From NCBI GenBank assembly GCA_030141605.1, contig JAQGDQ010000916.1:32053-80700 (forward strand): 48,648 nucleotides of DNA, in the 5' to 3' direction. Of this stretch, positions 33,388 to 44,161 are shown piece after piece. A program made the translations under genes and the position numbers. The notes beneath the pieces are model-generated. The model had not been told where the DNA came from, did no database searches, and saw nothing but the letters and a program-made list of their open reading frames with translations. Position 1 is the stretch's first letter. Every line of letters starts with the position of its first letter. Origin of the DNA: Tubiluchus corallicola. Its lineage: Eukaryota; Priapulida; Priapulimorpha; Priapulimorphida; Tubiluchidae.

Positions 33388-34730
33388 ACTAAGCAAAAGT
33401 TTAAATTGCTGTATCTTGTCAATAACATTAATGTTTTTTTTATGAACCAGTGGTGCACACTGGGATAGTGAAACAGTGGTGCACGCTAGGATAGTAAAAC
33501 ACTGCTGTTTTACCAGGTACTGCTAACATTTTAAATTGTTAAGAATTTTCTTTCCCAAGTACATGAATCTTTCAAATAGGCAAGCAAAGTAATGTAATGG
33601 AAAGTTTTTGAAACGTAATTTATAATTTCAGATTACCCGAATGTAGAATAATTTATTAGTCTCAATAACACAGTAAACATAGCATTAACAAATGATGTTA
33701 CAGGTAAGAGGGATGGGGCGGTGAAAAGGCCGAAAGGTCATCAAGTCTACCACCCTTCTACTAAGTTGACATTACAATACTCTACTTAGATTAGCGCTGT
33801 GAGCTATGTAAATTAAAGATTTCAATGTTATTAGGTTTTAGCACACACGTCACCAACTGAGTAAAATGTTAAATTATTATATTCTGTCAATAAGATTAAA
33901 AACAAGTTTCCGGTTAACGAGTGGCGCCGCCTTGAGGGTGAGGAGTGACATTTTATCATTTGACAGAAATATTTTAAATTATTATTTCTAGCTACATAAG
34001 TCTTTCCAGTAGGTAAGCGAAATGCTAAGTAACATGGATTTGCATGGAAACTTTTTTGGGACGTAATTTAACATTTCCTTTTCTTTCCTTGTTTTTACGT
34101 TTGTGTAGCGACGTCATGTAACGGCGCGGTCGGCATAGTACTGTGGGAAATTTAAAATTTAGACAAACAAAAATGAATAAAAATGCCATAAAGTAATATA
34201 ATTTTTTAAGGCTATTTTTCTGAAATTTACTTTTCTTGTTCTTTAAGCATTATTTGTGTAGAGCAGCTTTTGTTAGTTAGTAGCACTTGCATATGTTATA
34301 CTTGCATAGCAGATTTTAAGTTTCAAATTAAAAATTAATCAACATGTTGTCATTTATCATAACTGTTAGCTAATACTGACATTATGCAGCCATAAGCATA
34401 CTGTACAATTCCCCTTTGCTTCTCTAAAATCTTTTTCACTTTGCATATCTGTTCTCACATTCCACTTATTTCTCATTTCTATGAAAAAATTAACTTGTTA
34501 ATAAACCTTTTCACAGTTTTGTTGTGTGCAGTTTGTGTTTGTGCCATGGCTAAGTGTATCACAGCAAAGCGTTTCTTAATTACAAACGTCACATGACATG
34601 TGGTAAAGCAAGGTTGCCTTCCGCATCAGTTCAGTATACCTTCAGTTGTTTTACGGGGAATTTAGTTAACTATGCATTAGTCACTATGCATTATGCTGTG
34701 TAAATTTATTGTCCGTACTTTGCCTTGCAG

Positions 34731-34863
34731 TCTTACACGGTGACAAGAATGGCGTCTAACATTGAGAGCGAAGTTCATGTGCAGGAGTCGGAGGACTCGA
34801 ACGATCCGCTTGTAGCAATGGCCGACACGAGCGAAGCGTTGGCACTGCAAGAGTCTGTGATCG
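34731..34863 (+). CDS. GOLGA3: GOLGA3 exon 4 of model (head region)
   Basis: After acceptor TGCCTTGCAG the exon reads SYTVTRMASNIESEVHVQES, then EDSNDPLVAMADTSEALALQ and ESVI, ending at ATCG/GTAATC in phase 1. It enters in phase 0, as exon 3 requires. The content is acidic and polar with no domain. Its M-A-S-N-I could serve as an internal start in shorter transcripts, but nothing in the sequence shows a promoter here. Confidence 0.72.
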
Positions 34864-35122
34864 GTAATCAATCACCGTTCTTTCACTTTTCTTCAAATTA
34901 GATGAGCTTTGCAAGAATTTCTAGGCTAGGATAGATTTTTGTACAATTTGGCACCCACTCGTTCATCGATCAGGTTTACATTGTTTAACTTCCAGCTTGC
35001 TAAACTCGTACAGTAAACGCTCGATTATTAGTCTCGACTAACACTAGTCCCGTATTGGTCTCACGCATTGCAGTGTTTTAAAAGTGTTTTTGCCGATGAT
35101 TTATTCCTTTTTTGTGCTATAG

Positions 35123-35266
35123 GTGACGCTGCCGTCAAGCCCGCACCTCCCGACGTAGTAGCCGCTGTGATTGCGGAAGCGCAGCGGAAGTATAATCTCC
35201 GGGCAGCCGGAACCGAAACGGGAGAAATCACGGCACCGGATGGTGGCAGTGCACCTGGTTTGTCCA
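35123..35266 (+). CDS. GOLGA3: GOLGA3 exon 5 of model (head region)
   Basis: Acceptor TGTGCTATAG; reads GDAAVKPAPPDVVAAVIAEA, then QRKYNLRAAGTETGEITAPD and GGSAPGLS. The donor is taken as CCA/GTATGT at 35266; an alternative GGTTTG donor 12 bases upstream is also phase 1, so alternative use would only remove four residues. The Pro-Ala-Val helix-forming segment has no recognised domain. Confidence 0.72.
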
Positions 35267-35376
35267 GTATGTTCAGATCTTGGCATTTTGCCAGTAAAGT
35301 AAATTATGACTCGTAGAGTAGTAATGTTGTTTTAGCTTTAAGTGATGGTGGGTTATTCAGTAATTTGCGTGTACAC

Positions 35377-35729
35377 TAGGGGGTGAGTATCGAACGTTCA
35401 AATTCGATTCGAACAAGTTTTCTTAGTCCGAATTCGATTCAAACCTAAAATTATAGATTCGAATAATTCAGCACTTCAGCCACATACGTTTCTTATCATT
35501 AAAACGTTCGAAAACAGCAATGCACTTAGCGCAATTTAGCTGTGATTCCTGTGCAAATTTTTTAACAAACTAATAGTGATTTTACTGCATAAAAAATCGG
35601 GCAATATGCACGATCTTTGTAAGACCACTTTTTACCAGCGGTCCGAAAATTTGTTGGAAAATCTTTCAAACTCAATTCGGATTCGAAATACTGAAATTCG
35701 GTTCGATTCGAATTCGAAAGTCACAAATC
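35377..35729. mobile_element. hAT-type MITE, family C copy 2 (truncated, inverted)
   Basis: Begins tagggggtgagtatcgaacg and runs through ttcgattcgaa-type sequence to about gaattcgaaagtcacaaat. The other terminus is missing. Confidence 0.65.
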
Positions 35730-36356
35730 CAGTAGATGGCTCTTGTTCTTAAATCCGTGTTTAAATCCAGTAGATCTGGGCTTGGCAACAGAAAAAACCC
35801 AAAGCAAAATGGCTGCTTCCATGAGCTGCTATCGGAGTTTGAAAATATCAGCTTTTTGCAATTGCAGTACTTGTTTCTAGCCAGGAAGGTGGATATGTGT
35901 TTATAAATTTGGATTTTTAGTATTATAGAATTCTTTGTTGATAATTTCATGTTAGAATATAGTTACTGTTTGCTTTTATAAAAAACAAAAATTGACATTT
36001 GACCAAAATTTGGATGCATTTTCCTTTGAAGCACAATAACGTAGTTTTAACTATGCCGACTTACAGACAATTATTATCACAATTATACAAACATTATTTG
36101 CTGCTCTGTTTTCATCGTCATTGTCGTCATAATTGCTATTCCTGCTGTAATCATCATCACCATCATCATCATAATCGTCGTCTTCGTCATCGCCGTCGTC
36201 ATCATTATCCTTCTCCTCCTCATTTATTAATTTAAACTAAAAATTTACAAACTTCCCTCTATTTGTAGGCATAGATACGTCGTGAACTATGAAATTATAA
36301 TAACACTTAATAGTCATTATCTTTTATAACGTAGTTTTAACTATGCTGACTTACAG

Positions 36357-36619
36357 ACGGCTTTGACTTGCAATCACACATTAGTAGCCCAACCGTTTCA
36401 AAATCTCCGTTTCCGTTTCCAGCCTCGTTGCCGTCTCAGTCATCCGACAGACAATCGTCCTCCGCAGAACCTAAGACCAAGAAGTCCAGGAAGTCGCAGA
36501 AGCGCAAGTGGCTGGAAAGAGCAAAGGAGCTCGACCGCGACATGGAACAGGTCGACACGGCACAGGAGATGGACACGGATGCTGCAAGTCTTGTTGTTAA
36601 TGTTTCAGGCAGTTCACAG
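36357..36619 (+). CDS. GOLGA3: GOLGA3 exon 6 of model: polybasic head segment
   Basis: Acceptor CTTACAG; reads GFDLQSHISSPTVSKSPFPF, then PASLPSQSSDRQSSSAEP, KTKKSRKSQKRKWLERAKEL and a tail ending NVSGSSQ before GTATTA. The cluster KKSRKSQKRK followed by WLERAKELDRD resembles in position the basic EKKTSKSSKIRSLADYR segment of the human head, which lies in the region reported to carry Golgi-targeting and nuclear-localisation information. That equivalence is inferred. A TTG-rich tract begins about ten bases after the donor, and the open frame running into it (poly-Val) is not coding. Confidence 0.78.
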
Positions 36620-37330
<711 letters not shown>

Positions 37331-37582
37331 TTACTTTATATATTTATTTATTTACTTTATGTCGATTGAAGTCTTACATGTAAAAAGGCAGTACGTAAGT
37401 GATATAAAATTTCTAGACGAAGTTTTTAAGATTTACGTTTATGGGAGGATTTTCTTGTGCTTTAACTGATCTGATAAATATCTCAATTGAAAAATTCAAT
37501 GTACATGAACATTGGTTATAATGCGAGCAGGCACTCGTTGTGATGTAACATTGGTTCACATATTCACGCGATTTTTTAATAG

Positions 37583-37720
37583 GTTCTTGATCTAAGCGGT
37601 GCGTCTTCGTCGTTGGAACAAAGCTACAATACGGCACGCAGCCACCAGGGGGACGACACGCTCGAAGCCGCCTCTGTGTCGTCTTTAGTCTCCAGCGACG
37701 AAAACATGTCTAGTCTTAAG
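37583..37720 (+). CDS. GOLGA3: GOLGA3 exon 7 of model (Ser-rich head segment)
   Basis: Acceptor TTTTTTAATAG; 46 codons in phase 0 read VLDLSGASSSLEQSYNTARS, then HQGDDTLEAASVSSLVSSDE and NMSSLK, ending AAG/GTAAAT. The stretch TLEAASVSSLVSSDENMSS resembles the human RSSAASVVSEISLSPDTDD region just upstream of the rod. Confidence 0.78.
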
Positions 37721-38206
37721 GTAAATATTTTGGTGAAATTTTGCGGTGTTACAGAGCTTGGGCTTTACTTAATTATGCATTAGTCTGTGCATTGAGTGAT
37801 TTACTAACTATAAATGCCACGTACGTGTGTGGTAAAGCAAAGCCGTCTGCCGCATCAGCTCAGCAACTTCAGTTGTTTTACATGGCTTTACTTAATTATG
37901 CATTAGTCTGTGTGTAGAGTGATTTACTAGCAGGATCTTGCTTGGGAACAAGAAAAAATGAACTAGGTAAGGTTCTAGCTAGCTGTTAAAACTGTTACTA
38001 TTACAGTAGCATGAGCTGTGAGGCATTGTCAAGTGTACATAAATGCGTCGTCCGGTACACTTGACCTTTGACCTTTTGCACGATCATCATCAATCGCTAA
38101 TGTCAGCTTTTGGTAGAGTTACTAAAAAGTCAGTGAAAAAGAAAAAACACTGAAAAGAGGTCGATGTATGAAATGTATTCTCTTTCATTTTCACGTCTGG
38201 TTACAG

Positions 38207-38777
38207 GATCTCACGGCGGATATTCCACATGGAGGTTACGTTCCGCCAACAAGAGAACAGCTGTTGTCTCGACCGCATTCTCCGCCTGTCAAGGACAGCG
38301 GACCTTACGCGGATTTTGTCACGTCCACGCCACGTGTGGAGAAAAGCTCGCAGGAGTCCTCCGCTTACCATACTGCGGAGAAAGCTTCCACTTCCTCTCC
38401 GCTTTCCGTCTTTGCTTCCACCGGAGCCGCCGGATTGTCGGACGAGTACTACAATCTCCTGCGAGAGAAATCTCACCTGGAGGGACGTCTCGAAGCCGTC
38501 CTGGGGGAGGCGAAAACCGCCCTCCACGAGAAGATGGAGTTGACGGCGGAGGTGGGGAAGCTGCGCGCCTCCCTCCGCGAGAAGTCCGGCACCGCCCACG
38601 TTGCCGTCAACGAAAAGAACGTCGCCGTCGCCGATCTGGAGGGACTGAAGCAGAACCGCGAGCAGCTGGAACGTTCGCTGCTCGGCCTCCAGGGGGCTCT
38701 GGAGGACAAAACCGACGAGATGAAGATATTGACGGAGGAGCTAAAGGTTTCCCAGGAGTCTGCGGAATCGTTGCAGA
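38207..38777 (+). CDS. GOLGA3: GOLGA3 exon 8 of model: head-to-rod transition
   Basis: The exon starts DLTADIPHGGYVPPTREQLL, continues through Pro/Ser linker, and enters the coiled coil at LSDEYYNLLREKSHLEGRLE. It continues MELTAEVGKLRASLREKSG, DLEGLKQNREQLERSLLGLQ and GALEDKTDEMKILTEELK. Human golgin-160 has LKEKMRLEGQLEALSLEA, then KAELQAQLAALSTKL and LKQSCWDLERAMTDLQNML in the same order. It ends at CAGA/GTATGT in phase 1. This exon is the strongest single identification of the gene. Its GC content is markedly higher than that of the flanking introns. Confidence 0.93.
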
Positions 38778-38825
38778 GTATGTGTAAATTATCGTTATTC
38801 GTTTATATCACGTTTTTAGATACGT

Positions 38826-39113
38826 ATAATATAATATAATATAATATAATATAATATAATATAATATAATATAACATAACATAACATAACATAACATAAC
38901 ATCACATCACATCACATCACATCACATCACATCACATCACATCACATCACATCACATCACATCACATCACATCACATCACATCACATCACATCACATCAC
39001 ATCACATCACATCACATCACATCACATCACATCACATCACCACACCACACCACACCACACCACACCACACCACACCACACCACACAACACAACACAACAC
39101 AACATAATATAAT
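38826..39113. repeat. Pentanucleotide tract with stepwise motif change
   Basis: Blocks of ataat, then ataac, then atcac (longest), then accac, then acaac, then ataat again. Each block differs from the previous one by one base. It begins about 50 bases after the exon 8 donor. Confidence 0.95.
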
Positions 39114-39741
39114 AACATCTATATGTGCGTATAATCCTCTTTGCAACAGACTTTATAATGAATTACGGGCGCAACTGAGTATTTTTGCTCCCCGGTTCGT
39201 TTTAGTATAAAACAATATTTTTGTATTTGTATTTCTAAAAAAATCAGTGTTTAACATATAAAACAACTGTATACAACAATATTTGTGGTTATGTATAGTA
39301 TAGTATTTATCTATTGACAGCAAATCACAACGTACATAGATTAGCGTGGGGCCCCGATGCTCGCGGGAGCCCCGGCAACTGCCTAACATGCGCCCAAGCG
39401 TTAAGACAGCCCTGTCTCTTGTGACTACAAGCTTTTTTATGAACCATAACTGGAAGTGATAGAAAAGTCGGGGAAAGTGACGAAAATGGGACAAAAAGTC
39501 ACGGAAATTGGAAAGGGTTGCAAAAATAATCACTTAGAGCCGATATTTTTTCAAAACTATTTTTCAGTGATTCGTGTTCAAATAAATTTTGCTATGACAG
39601 GTTCACAATTTCGATTTCTCTTCCAAAAATAATGATTGGCCGACACATTATATATCAGTATATGTATCTTTTGCTTACCGTAATCTTGATCTATCATTTA
39701 TCTCAAAAAATAGAGAAGTCAACTGATTTTTGTCGTTTCAG

Positions 39742-39877
39742 CCAAAGCCGACGAGTTGAAACTTGATTTACAAGCCAGGGAAGGTGTGATCAAAGACCTG
39801 AAGGAAAAGATTGCAGAGCTTCATGTTGAACTTCAGACTGCTCTACAGGAGAAAACTCAAGCTGCGAATAATTACAG
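39742..39877 (+). CDS. GOLGA3: GOLGA3 exon 9 of model (rod)
   Basis: Acceptor TTTGTCGTTTCAG; reads TKADELKLDLQAREGVIKDL, then KEKIAELHVELQTALQEKTQ and AANNY, ending AG/GTAGGT in phase 2. It corresponds to human AKVEDMQRSMLSKDNTVHDL and following. The last 14 exon bases and the donor form the first of six tandem 28-bp units. Skipping the first donor for a later one would read TAC-AGG-TAG, a stop. Human sequence has about 20 further residues before RQWYQQQ that are missing here. Confidence 0.9.
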
Positions 39878-40024
39878 GTAGGTACAGGTAGGCGAATAAT
39901 TACAGGTAGGTACAGGTAGGCCAATAATTACAGGTAGGTACAGGTAGGCGAATAATTACAGGTAGGTGCAGGTAGGCGAATAATTACAGGTAGGTACAGG
40001 TAGGCCAATAATTACAGGTAGGTG
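39864..40024 (+). repeat. 28-bp tandem array of a 5' splice site, 6 copies
   Basis: Unit gcgaataattacag plus gtaggtacaggtag. The first copy is the end of exon 9 and its donor; five more lie in the intron. The array ends where a family-F transposon begins. Confidence 0.95.
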
Positions 40025-40440
40025 CAGGGATGAGAATTTTCCGCAGATACGCGGAATTTTGAATTTTTGGAAGACCAGTAGTGCCATTTTTGTAAATCGC
40101 ATAAATTCGTTGAGAAAATTTTTACGGACCCAGTACATTATTTCACAAGCTGACCGCTAGTTGGCAGGCCATCACTTTGTTTACATCACGTACATCAGTG
40201 TAACCACGTGTATATCTCTATGTATAAAAATATAGAATCAATTGTGTGGAGTTATTTGAGTCAATTGCAGACAGTTTTTATATACTTTTGCATAGGAGCG
40301 GCCAGTACTTAGGTGTTTTTGAGACAATTAGGTATCATGTATCCTTGATAGTTGGATATTTTAAATTATGCATGAAACAAGGTAATTGATATTTTAAGTC
40401 CACTTAGAGGCTCTCTATGGTCACAAAATTGCAATTTGTT
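40025..40440. mobile_element. hAT-like MITE, family F copy 2 (inverted)
   Basis: Starts CAGGGATGAGAATTTTCCGC and is the inverse of 18700-19147. A further piece in direct orientation follows at about 40493-40660, making an inverted pair inside one GOLGA3 intron. Confidence 0.7.
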
Positions 40441-40724
40441 GCTGGCTCCAAGGGTGCTTAGCCCTCCCCCCCCTGTGAGGGAGTACAATCATTCTCCTAA
40501 TTGTCTCAAAAACGCCTAGTACGAGGCCGCTCCTGACGTACAAGCTACACACGTGTCGTTACACGCTGTTTGGTTACAATAATGTAACGATGTAAACAAA
40601 GTGACGGCCCGCCAACTAGCGGTCAGCTCGCGAGACTGTATTCGTAGTTTTCGGGACTTTGTCCATAAACATTTCGTCGGTCTAGGTCGTCAAAGAACGA
40701 GATTGCTTCATTGCTCAGCGCTAG

Positions 40725-40818
40725 GGACTGGTATAAGCAGCAGCTACAGTCGGCTCAGGACACTCGAAGCAAGTTACAACAGGAACTGGCCCAAGTGCAG
40801 ACCAATGCTGTCGTACAG
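40725..40818 (+). CDS. GOLGA3: GOLGA3 exon 10 of model (rod)
   Basis: Reads RDWYKQQLQSAQDTRSKLQQ, then ELAQVQTNAVVQ, against human RQWYQQQLALAQEARVRLQG and EMAHIQVGQMTQ. The phase-2 acceptor is CAGCGCTAG before 40725; an AG seven bases upstream would include an in-frame TAG and is rejected. The donor CAG/GTGAAG is followed by a 37-bp tandem copy of the exon end and donor. The intron upstream contains a fragment of the 18671-type transposon reaching to about 60 bases from the exon. Confidence 0.9.
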
Positions 40819-40860
40819 GTGAAGTAATTAAGCGTAAACCAATGCTGTCGTACAGGTGAA
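40801..40860 (+). repeat. 37-bp duplication of an exon end and donor
   Basis: accaatgctgtcgtacag and gtgaagtaat occur at 40801 and again at 40838. The second donor would add a TAA stop. Confidence 0.93.
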
Positions 40861-41530
40861 GTAATGAATTGACTAATATTATTGTAATATTATACTTACG
40901 CTACGCAAGTCAAGCAATCATTGATTTTGGATTCGATATTGGGTGGGCGGGGGTGGTGTCATAAGCGACAGCCTAAAACCTTGCCCGAATCATGCTGGTT
41001 TTTGTAGTCCACTACAGACGTAGTCAAATGTCCTAAAAAGTACCATTTTGGCCACCATTTTGGGGGTCAGTGAACTAATTAGCATTAACCACGATCATGC
41101 TGTTTGTTAATTCATGCACCGTGAGCATTTAGCAATTGCTATTTTAGACTCCATCGTGGTCGCCATATGTCGTGCTCGGGCCATATGCCGTGCTCGGGGC
41201 CGTACTAGCAGACATACAGACCAGGCATACCTTACAGGATGGCTTCATTAGTGGGAAACTAATTTAATTCTACCATATACATCATGTCAGTTATAACAGA
41301 AACTGTCGATTTCAGAACCATGATGCTGCCATTTTGTCACCGAATTCTCGTAAACAAGGCGCACTGTTTGCTAATTTATGTGCCCTTTGCAGCCATTACT
41401 GTTTGAATAAATCAACACAGTTCTTTTGTTTTTTGTCATTATCTTTGTGAAGTTCATAGCATCCTGCTGAACACTGAACATTTTCTGCTAACGAATTGAA
41501 ATGGTAAATTTTTTCATGGAAATCGTTAAC
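40861..41530. other. GOLGA3 intron, nothing recognised
   Basis: Some degraded repeats (for example gtcgtgctcggg-type direct repeats near 41170) but no exon. Confidence 0.4.
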
Positions 41531-41534
41531 TTAA

Positions 41535-42141
41535 CCCTTATAGAGTAACGATTTATTACAACTGATTTTAGTAACGGGGGGGGGGGGGTAACAAATTACC
41601 CCCACCATAATTCGTAAATTACTTTTGATAAACCGCCGTGTTTCATTAGTAAACAGCAACAGCATAATTTGTGGTTATGCTGGTCACCATAGAGTACATT
41701 ATACCTCTGCTTAAAGACATGTTACTTACTAGTGATACGAAATTTAAATTCACTTAGTTACCTTCCCTTGTCTATGCTGGATTAACTGTAGACAACCGAC
41801 ATTGCTAGTGCGTGCAAAAATCATTGTTATTTTGAATTTATTGTCTACTACTTTCTTCTTTTAGGTGGAGTAATTAATGTATAGACATTAATAATGTATA
41901 ATGTACAGAGAAGTTATAATGTAACAGAGATGTACAGAGACATATAATGTAAAGTTTCTACAATTTTAAAAAATCGATATATTGCATTTTCACTTTTATT
42001 TCGTGGTGAGACAATGCACCTAAAATAAATAACTGAAAGTATTTTGTGCACAAAACATATTTAGAAAAAGTCATAGAAAAGGTTTACTGGGATGCGTATG
42101 GTATGCTTTTTACCCCCCTCCCCCCCGGTGACCCATAAGGA
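41535..42141. mobile_element. TTAA-flanked, piggyBac-like element
   Basis: TTAA at 41531 and 42142; ends cccttatagagtaacg and ggtgacccataagga are imperfect inverted repeats, each with a G- or C-run (about 13 G at 41576, C-rich at 42111-42126) just inside. It ends 26 bases before exon 11. Confidence 0.55.
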
Positions 42142-42167
42142 TTAACTGATTGATCGGTCGATTGTAG

Positions 42168-42323
42168 GGCAGTCTGGTTGAAAAGCTGCGTTCCGAAAAC
42201 GCTCAAGTTCGACAGCAGCTCATCGACAGTCAGCAGCGGTCAGTGCAGGACAAGGAGGCGTTGGCCAGACACTTGGAAACCATCGAGGCGGACATTATGG
42301 AGAGGGAAGCAGCTTTCGAGCAG
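42168..42323 (+). CDS. GOLGA3: GOLGA3 exon 11 of model (rod)
   Basis: A phase 0-0 exon of 52 codons: GSLVEKLRSENAQVRQQLID, SQQRSVQDKEALARHLETIE, ADIMEREAAFEQ. The human counterpart has AGLLEHLKLENVSLSQQL and LQGIEADMLDQEAAFMQ. The acceptor (GATTGTAG) lacks a pyrimidine-rich tract, and a TTAA-flanked transposon-like element ends only 26 bases upstream. Donor CAG/GTAAAT. Confidence 0.93.
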
Positions 42324-42819
42324 GTAAATCGAAATACGTGGCTTCGTTTGGGGGCGTATTCGAGATGGCAGTGCTTCCCTTTTATGAAAGAATGTTTGCC
42401 TTATTTTTTTGATGTAAATTTTTCAAAAAAAACCCAGCTTTTCTGAGTCTGAAGAACTTTTTCTGCGTTACGAAGTGTATTATTTGCTTGCGGAGCATCT
42501 TGGTTCAAATCAGCAGAAGAACGAAGTTTTTTTCTGTTTATTTTACAGAAAATTTACCTTTTTTTTTTACTTGCTACATCCCATCTTGTGCCCTGTGAGA
42601 GACTACTACTTCATGATGCCCAAAGTCAAAAATTTCATGTTTGAGTAGCTTTATTACGTTTTATCTGTAAGAAAAGTCATAACAAAATATAACAAACTAA
42701 TTTGAGCCAAAAAGGAAACAAAGAAATTAATAATAAAGTGAGACTGAATAATCAAAATAAACTTGCATCATGGCTCTACTACTCTTGACAAATGAATGGT
42801 TTAACTGAGACAAACAACA

Positions 42820-42882
42820 ACAACAACAACAACAACAACAAGAACGACAACAACGACAACAACGACAACAACGACATCAACG

Positions 42883-42919
<37 letters not shown>

Positions 42920-43050
42920 AAACAACTCTCTTAGCCAAGAACTGACTACCAACAGACCAGGTAAACTAGCTCTGTCAGTAGAGCATGACAGAAAGAAGCC
43001 AAGTCAAGACATACATACATGAATGCAGTTAAAGGACAGTATAGGGGGGT
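42820..43050. repeat. AAC trinucleotide tract with tRNA-like flank
   Basis: aac/gac/atc tract at 42820-42922, then a segment with an A-box-like tagctctgtcagtagagca and later gttaaaggaca, a string also present in the other CAA-tailed elements. Probably a third, diverged, SINE-like copy in opposite orientation. Confidence 0.4.
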
Positions 43051-43317
43051 TTACAGAATAAGAGAACACTGAAGTACAACCTAATATCCTTCACACGCCC
43101 ACTTCTAATCCTAGCCAAGACATTTCTTTCAAATTTCTTGTCACCCACGTTAAAATATTCGGCTTTTTCACCCACAGAAACCATTTCCGTATACCTACAT
43201 ATTGAGTTGCAAAATAAGTCGGCAATTTTGGACGCCTTTTTTTGACACAACATGTACTTTTTTAAACAAAATTCACTAATTTCTTTCGTATATTTCAACT
43301 GTCTACTGCTGCGGCAG

Positions 43318-43461
43318 GTCGCAAAAGAGAAGACGCACACGGAGGAGTCGATTAAAACGAAACTGAAATCGGCGGAGGACGAGCGGATGAAGTTCTCCAC
43401 GCTAATCGCCAAGACGGCGGATCTGGAACATCAGTTAGACGTGGCAAATAACGAACTCAAG
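43318..43461 (+). CDS. GOLGA3: GOLGA3 exon 12 of model (rod)
   Basis: A phase 0-0 exon of 48 codons: VAKEKTHTEESIKTKLKSAE, DERMKFSTLIAKTADLEHQL, DVANNELK. Human has IQEAKTMVEEDLQRRLEEFE and ADSAASLEQQLEQVKLTL. The acceptor follows ACTGCTGCGGCAG and the donor is AAG/GTGGGT. Confidence 0.9.
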
Positions 43462-43993
43462 GTGGGTCGGATTTCTAGTGCGAGTCGGTTTACGTTTCCC
43501 TACAAATTTTAGCATGTTGGTTATTTTTGGTCATTTTTTGCAAAAGTTAAGTCAGAGAGGAGTATCGACGAGTTAATTAGATGTCCCATTTTTGGCAATT
43601 TTCGCTTGGAAAACTACTGACGCAAAGCCATTGTTCTGAAGTCATCCATTATACTCTGCCTATAGCTTTAATTCAGTAAAAGCTGCGGCTGGCTTTGCGT
43701 TATAAATGAGGACTAAGTAGGATGTTCGCGTATTTTTGATTATAAGTGTACTTATACGCAAAATTTTTTGCGCGGCCTTTGCTAGTGTATTAATAATGTT
43801 TTTAATACACCACAAGTAATTGTTTGATCTACTCATTACATAAACAACCATAAATTCACAGTAGAGCTGTGCTGTACTCTGGTGATATAACAGAATATTG
43901 GTTATCTTGTATCAGAGGGACATGGTCATGTATCTAGTCACGTAAGCTAACTGCATATCTGAACGTGTGCTGCATGATTACTTGTTTCTACAG

Positions 43994-44161
43994 ATGAATG
44001 AAGGTTCGGTGGCATTGCTGGAAACGCAGCAGAAAGAGTTGTTCACCAGGCTTGCACAATCGCACGAGGCGCTCGCTCAGCGTGATCTACAACTGAGTGA
44101 ACTGGAGCAACGGTACATAGAGACCGAGACGAAACTGAAAACTCTACAGAAAGATGTAAAG
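43994..44161 (+). CDS. GOLGA3: GOLGA3 exon 13 of model (rod)
   Basis: A phase 0-0 exon of 56 codons: MNEGSVALLETQQKELFTRL, AQSHEALAQRDLQLSELEQR, YIETETKLKTLQKDVK. Human has LDLMKQLTLTQEALQSREQS and LDALQTHYDELQARLGELQG. Acceptor TTGTTTCTACAG, donor AAG/GTGAGT. A 60-bp minisatellite begins within the first bases of the following intron. Confidence 0.92.

Larger units (their letters stand above)
32850..34090. repeat. Dispersed repeat family D, copies 2 and 3, with nested insertions
   Basis: Copy 2 (32850-33620) is interrupted by a non-LTR-like repeat (32953-33312) and a ctgga tract (33316-33387). Copy 3 is at 33840-34090. Both match parts of 9800-10740. Confidence 0.5.

Noticed and set aside
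38164-38787. 207-codon frame in the +1 frame of exon 8
   Set aside because: Arg/Gly-rich shadow of the golgin coiled-coil exon, which has homology and correct splice phases.
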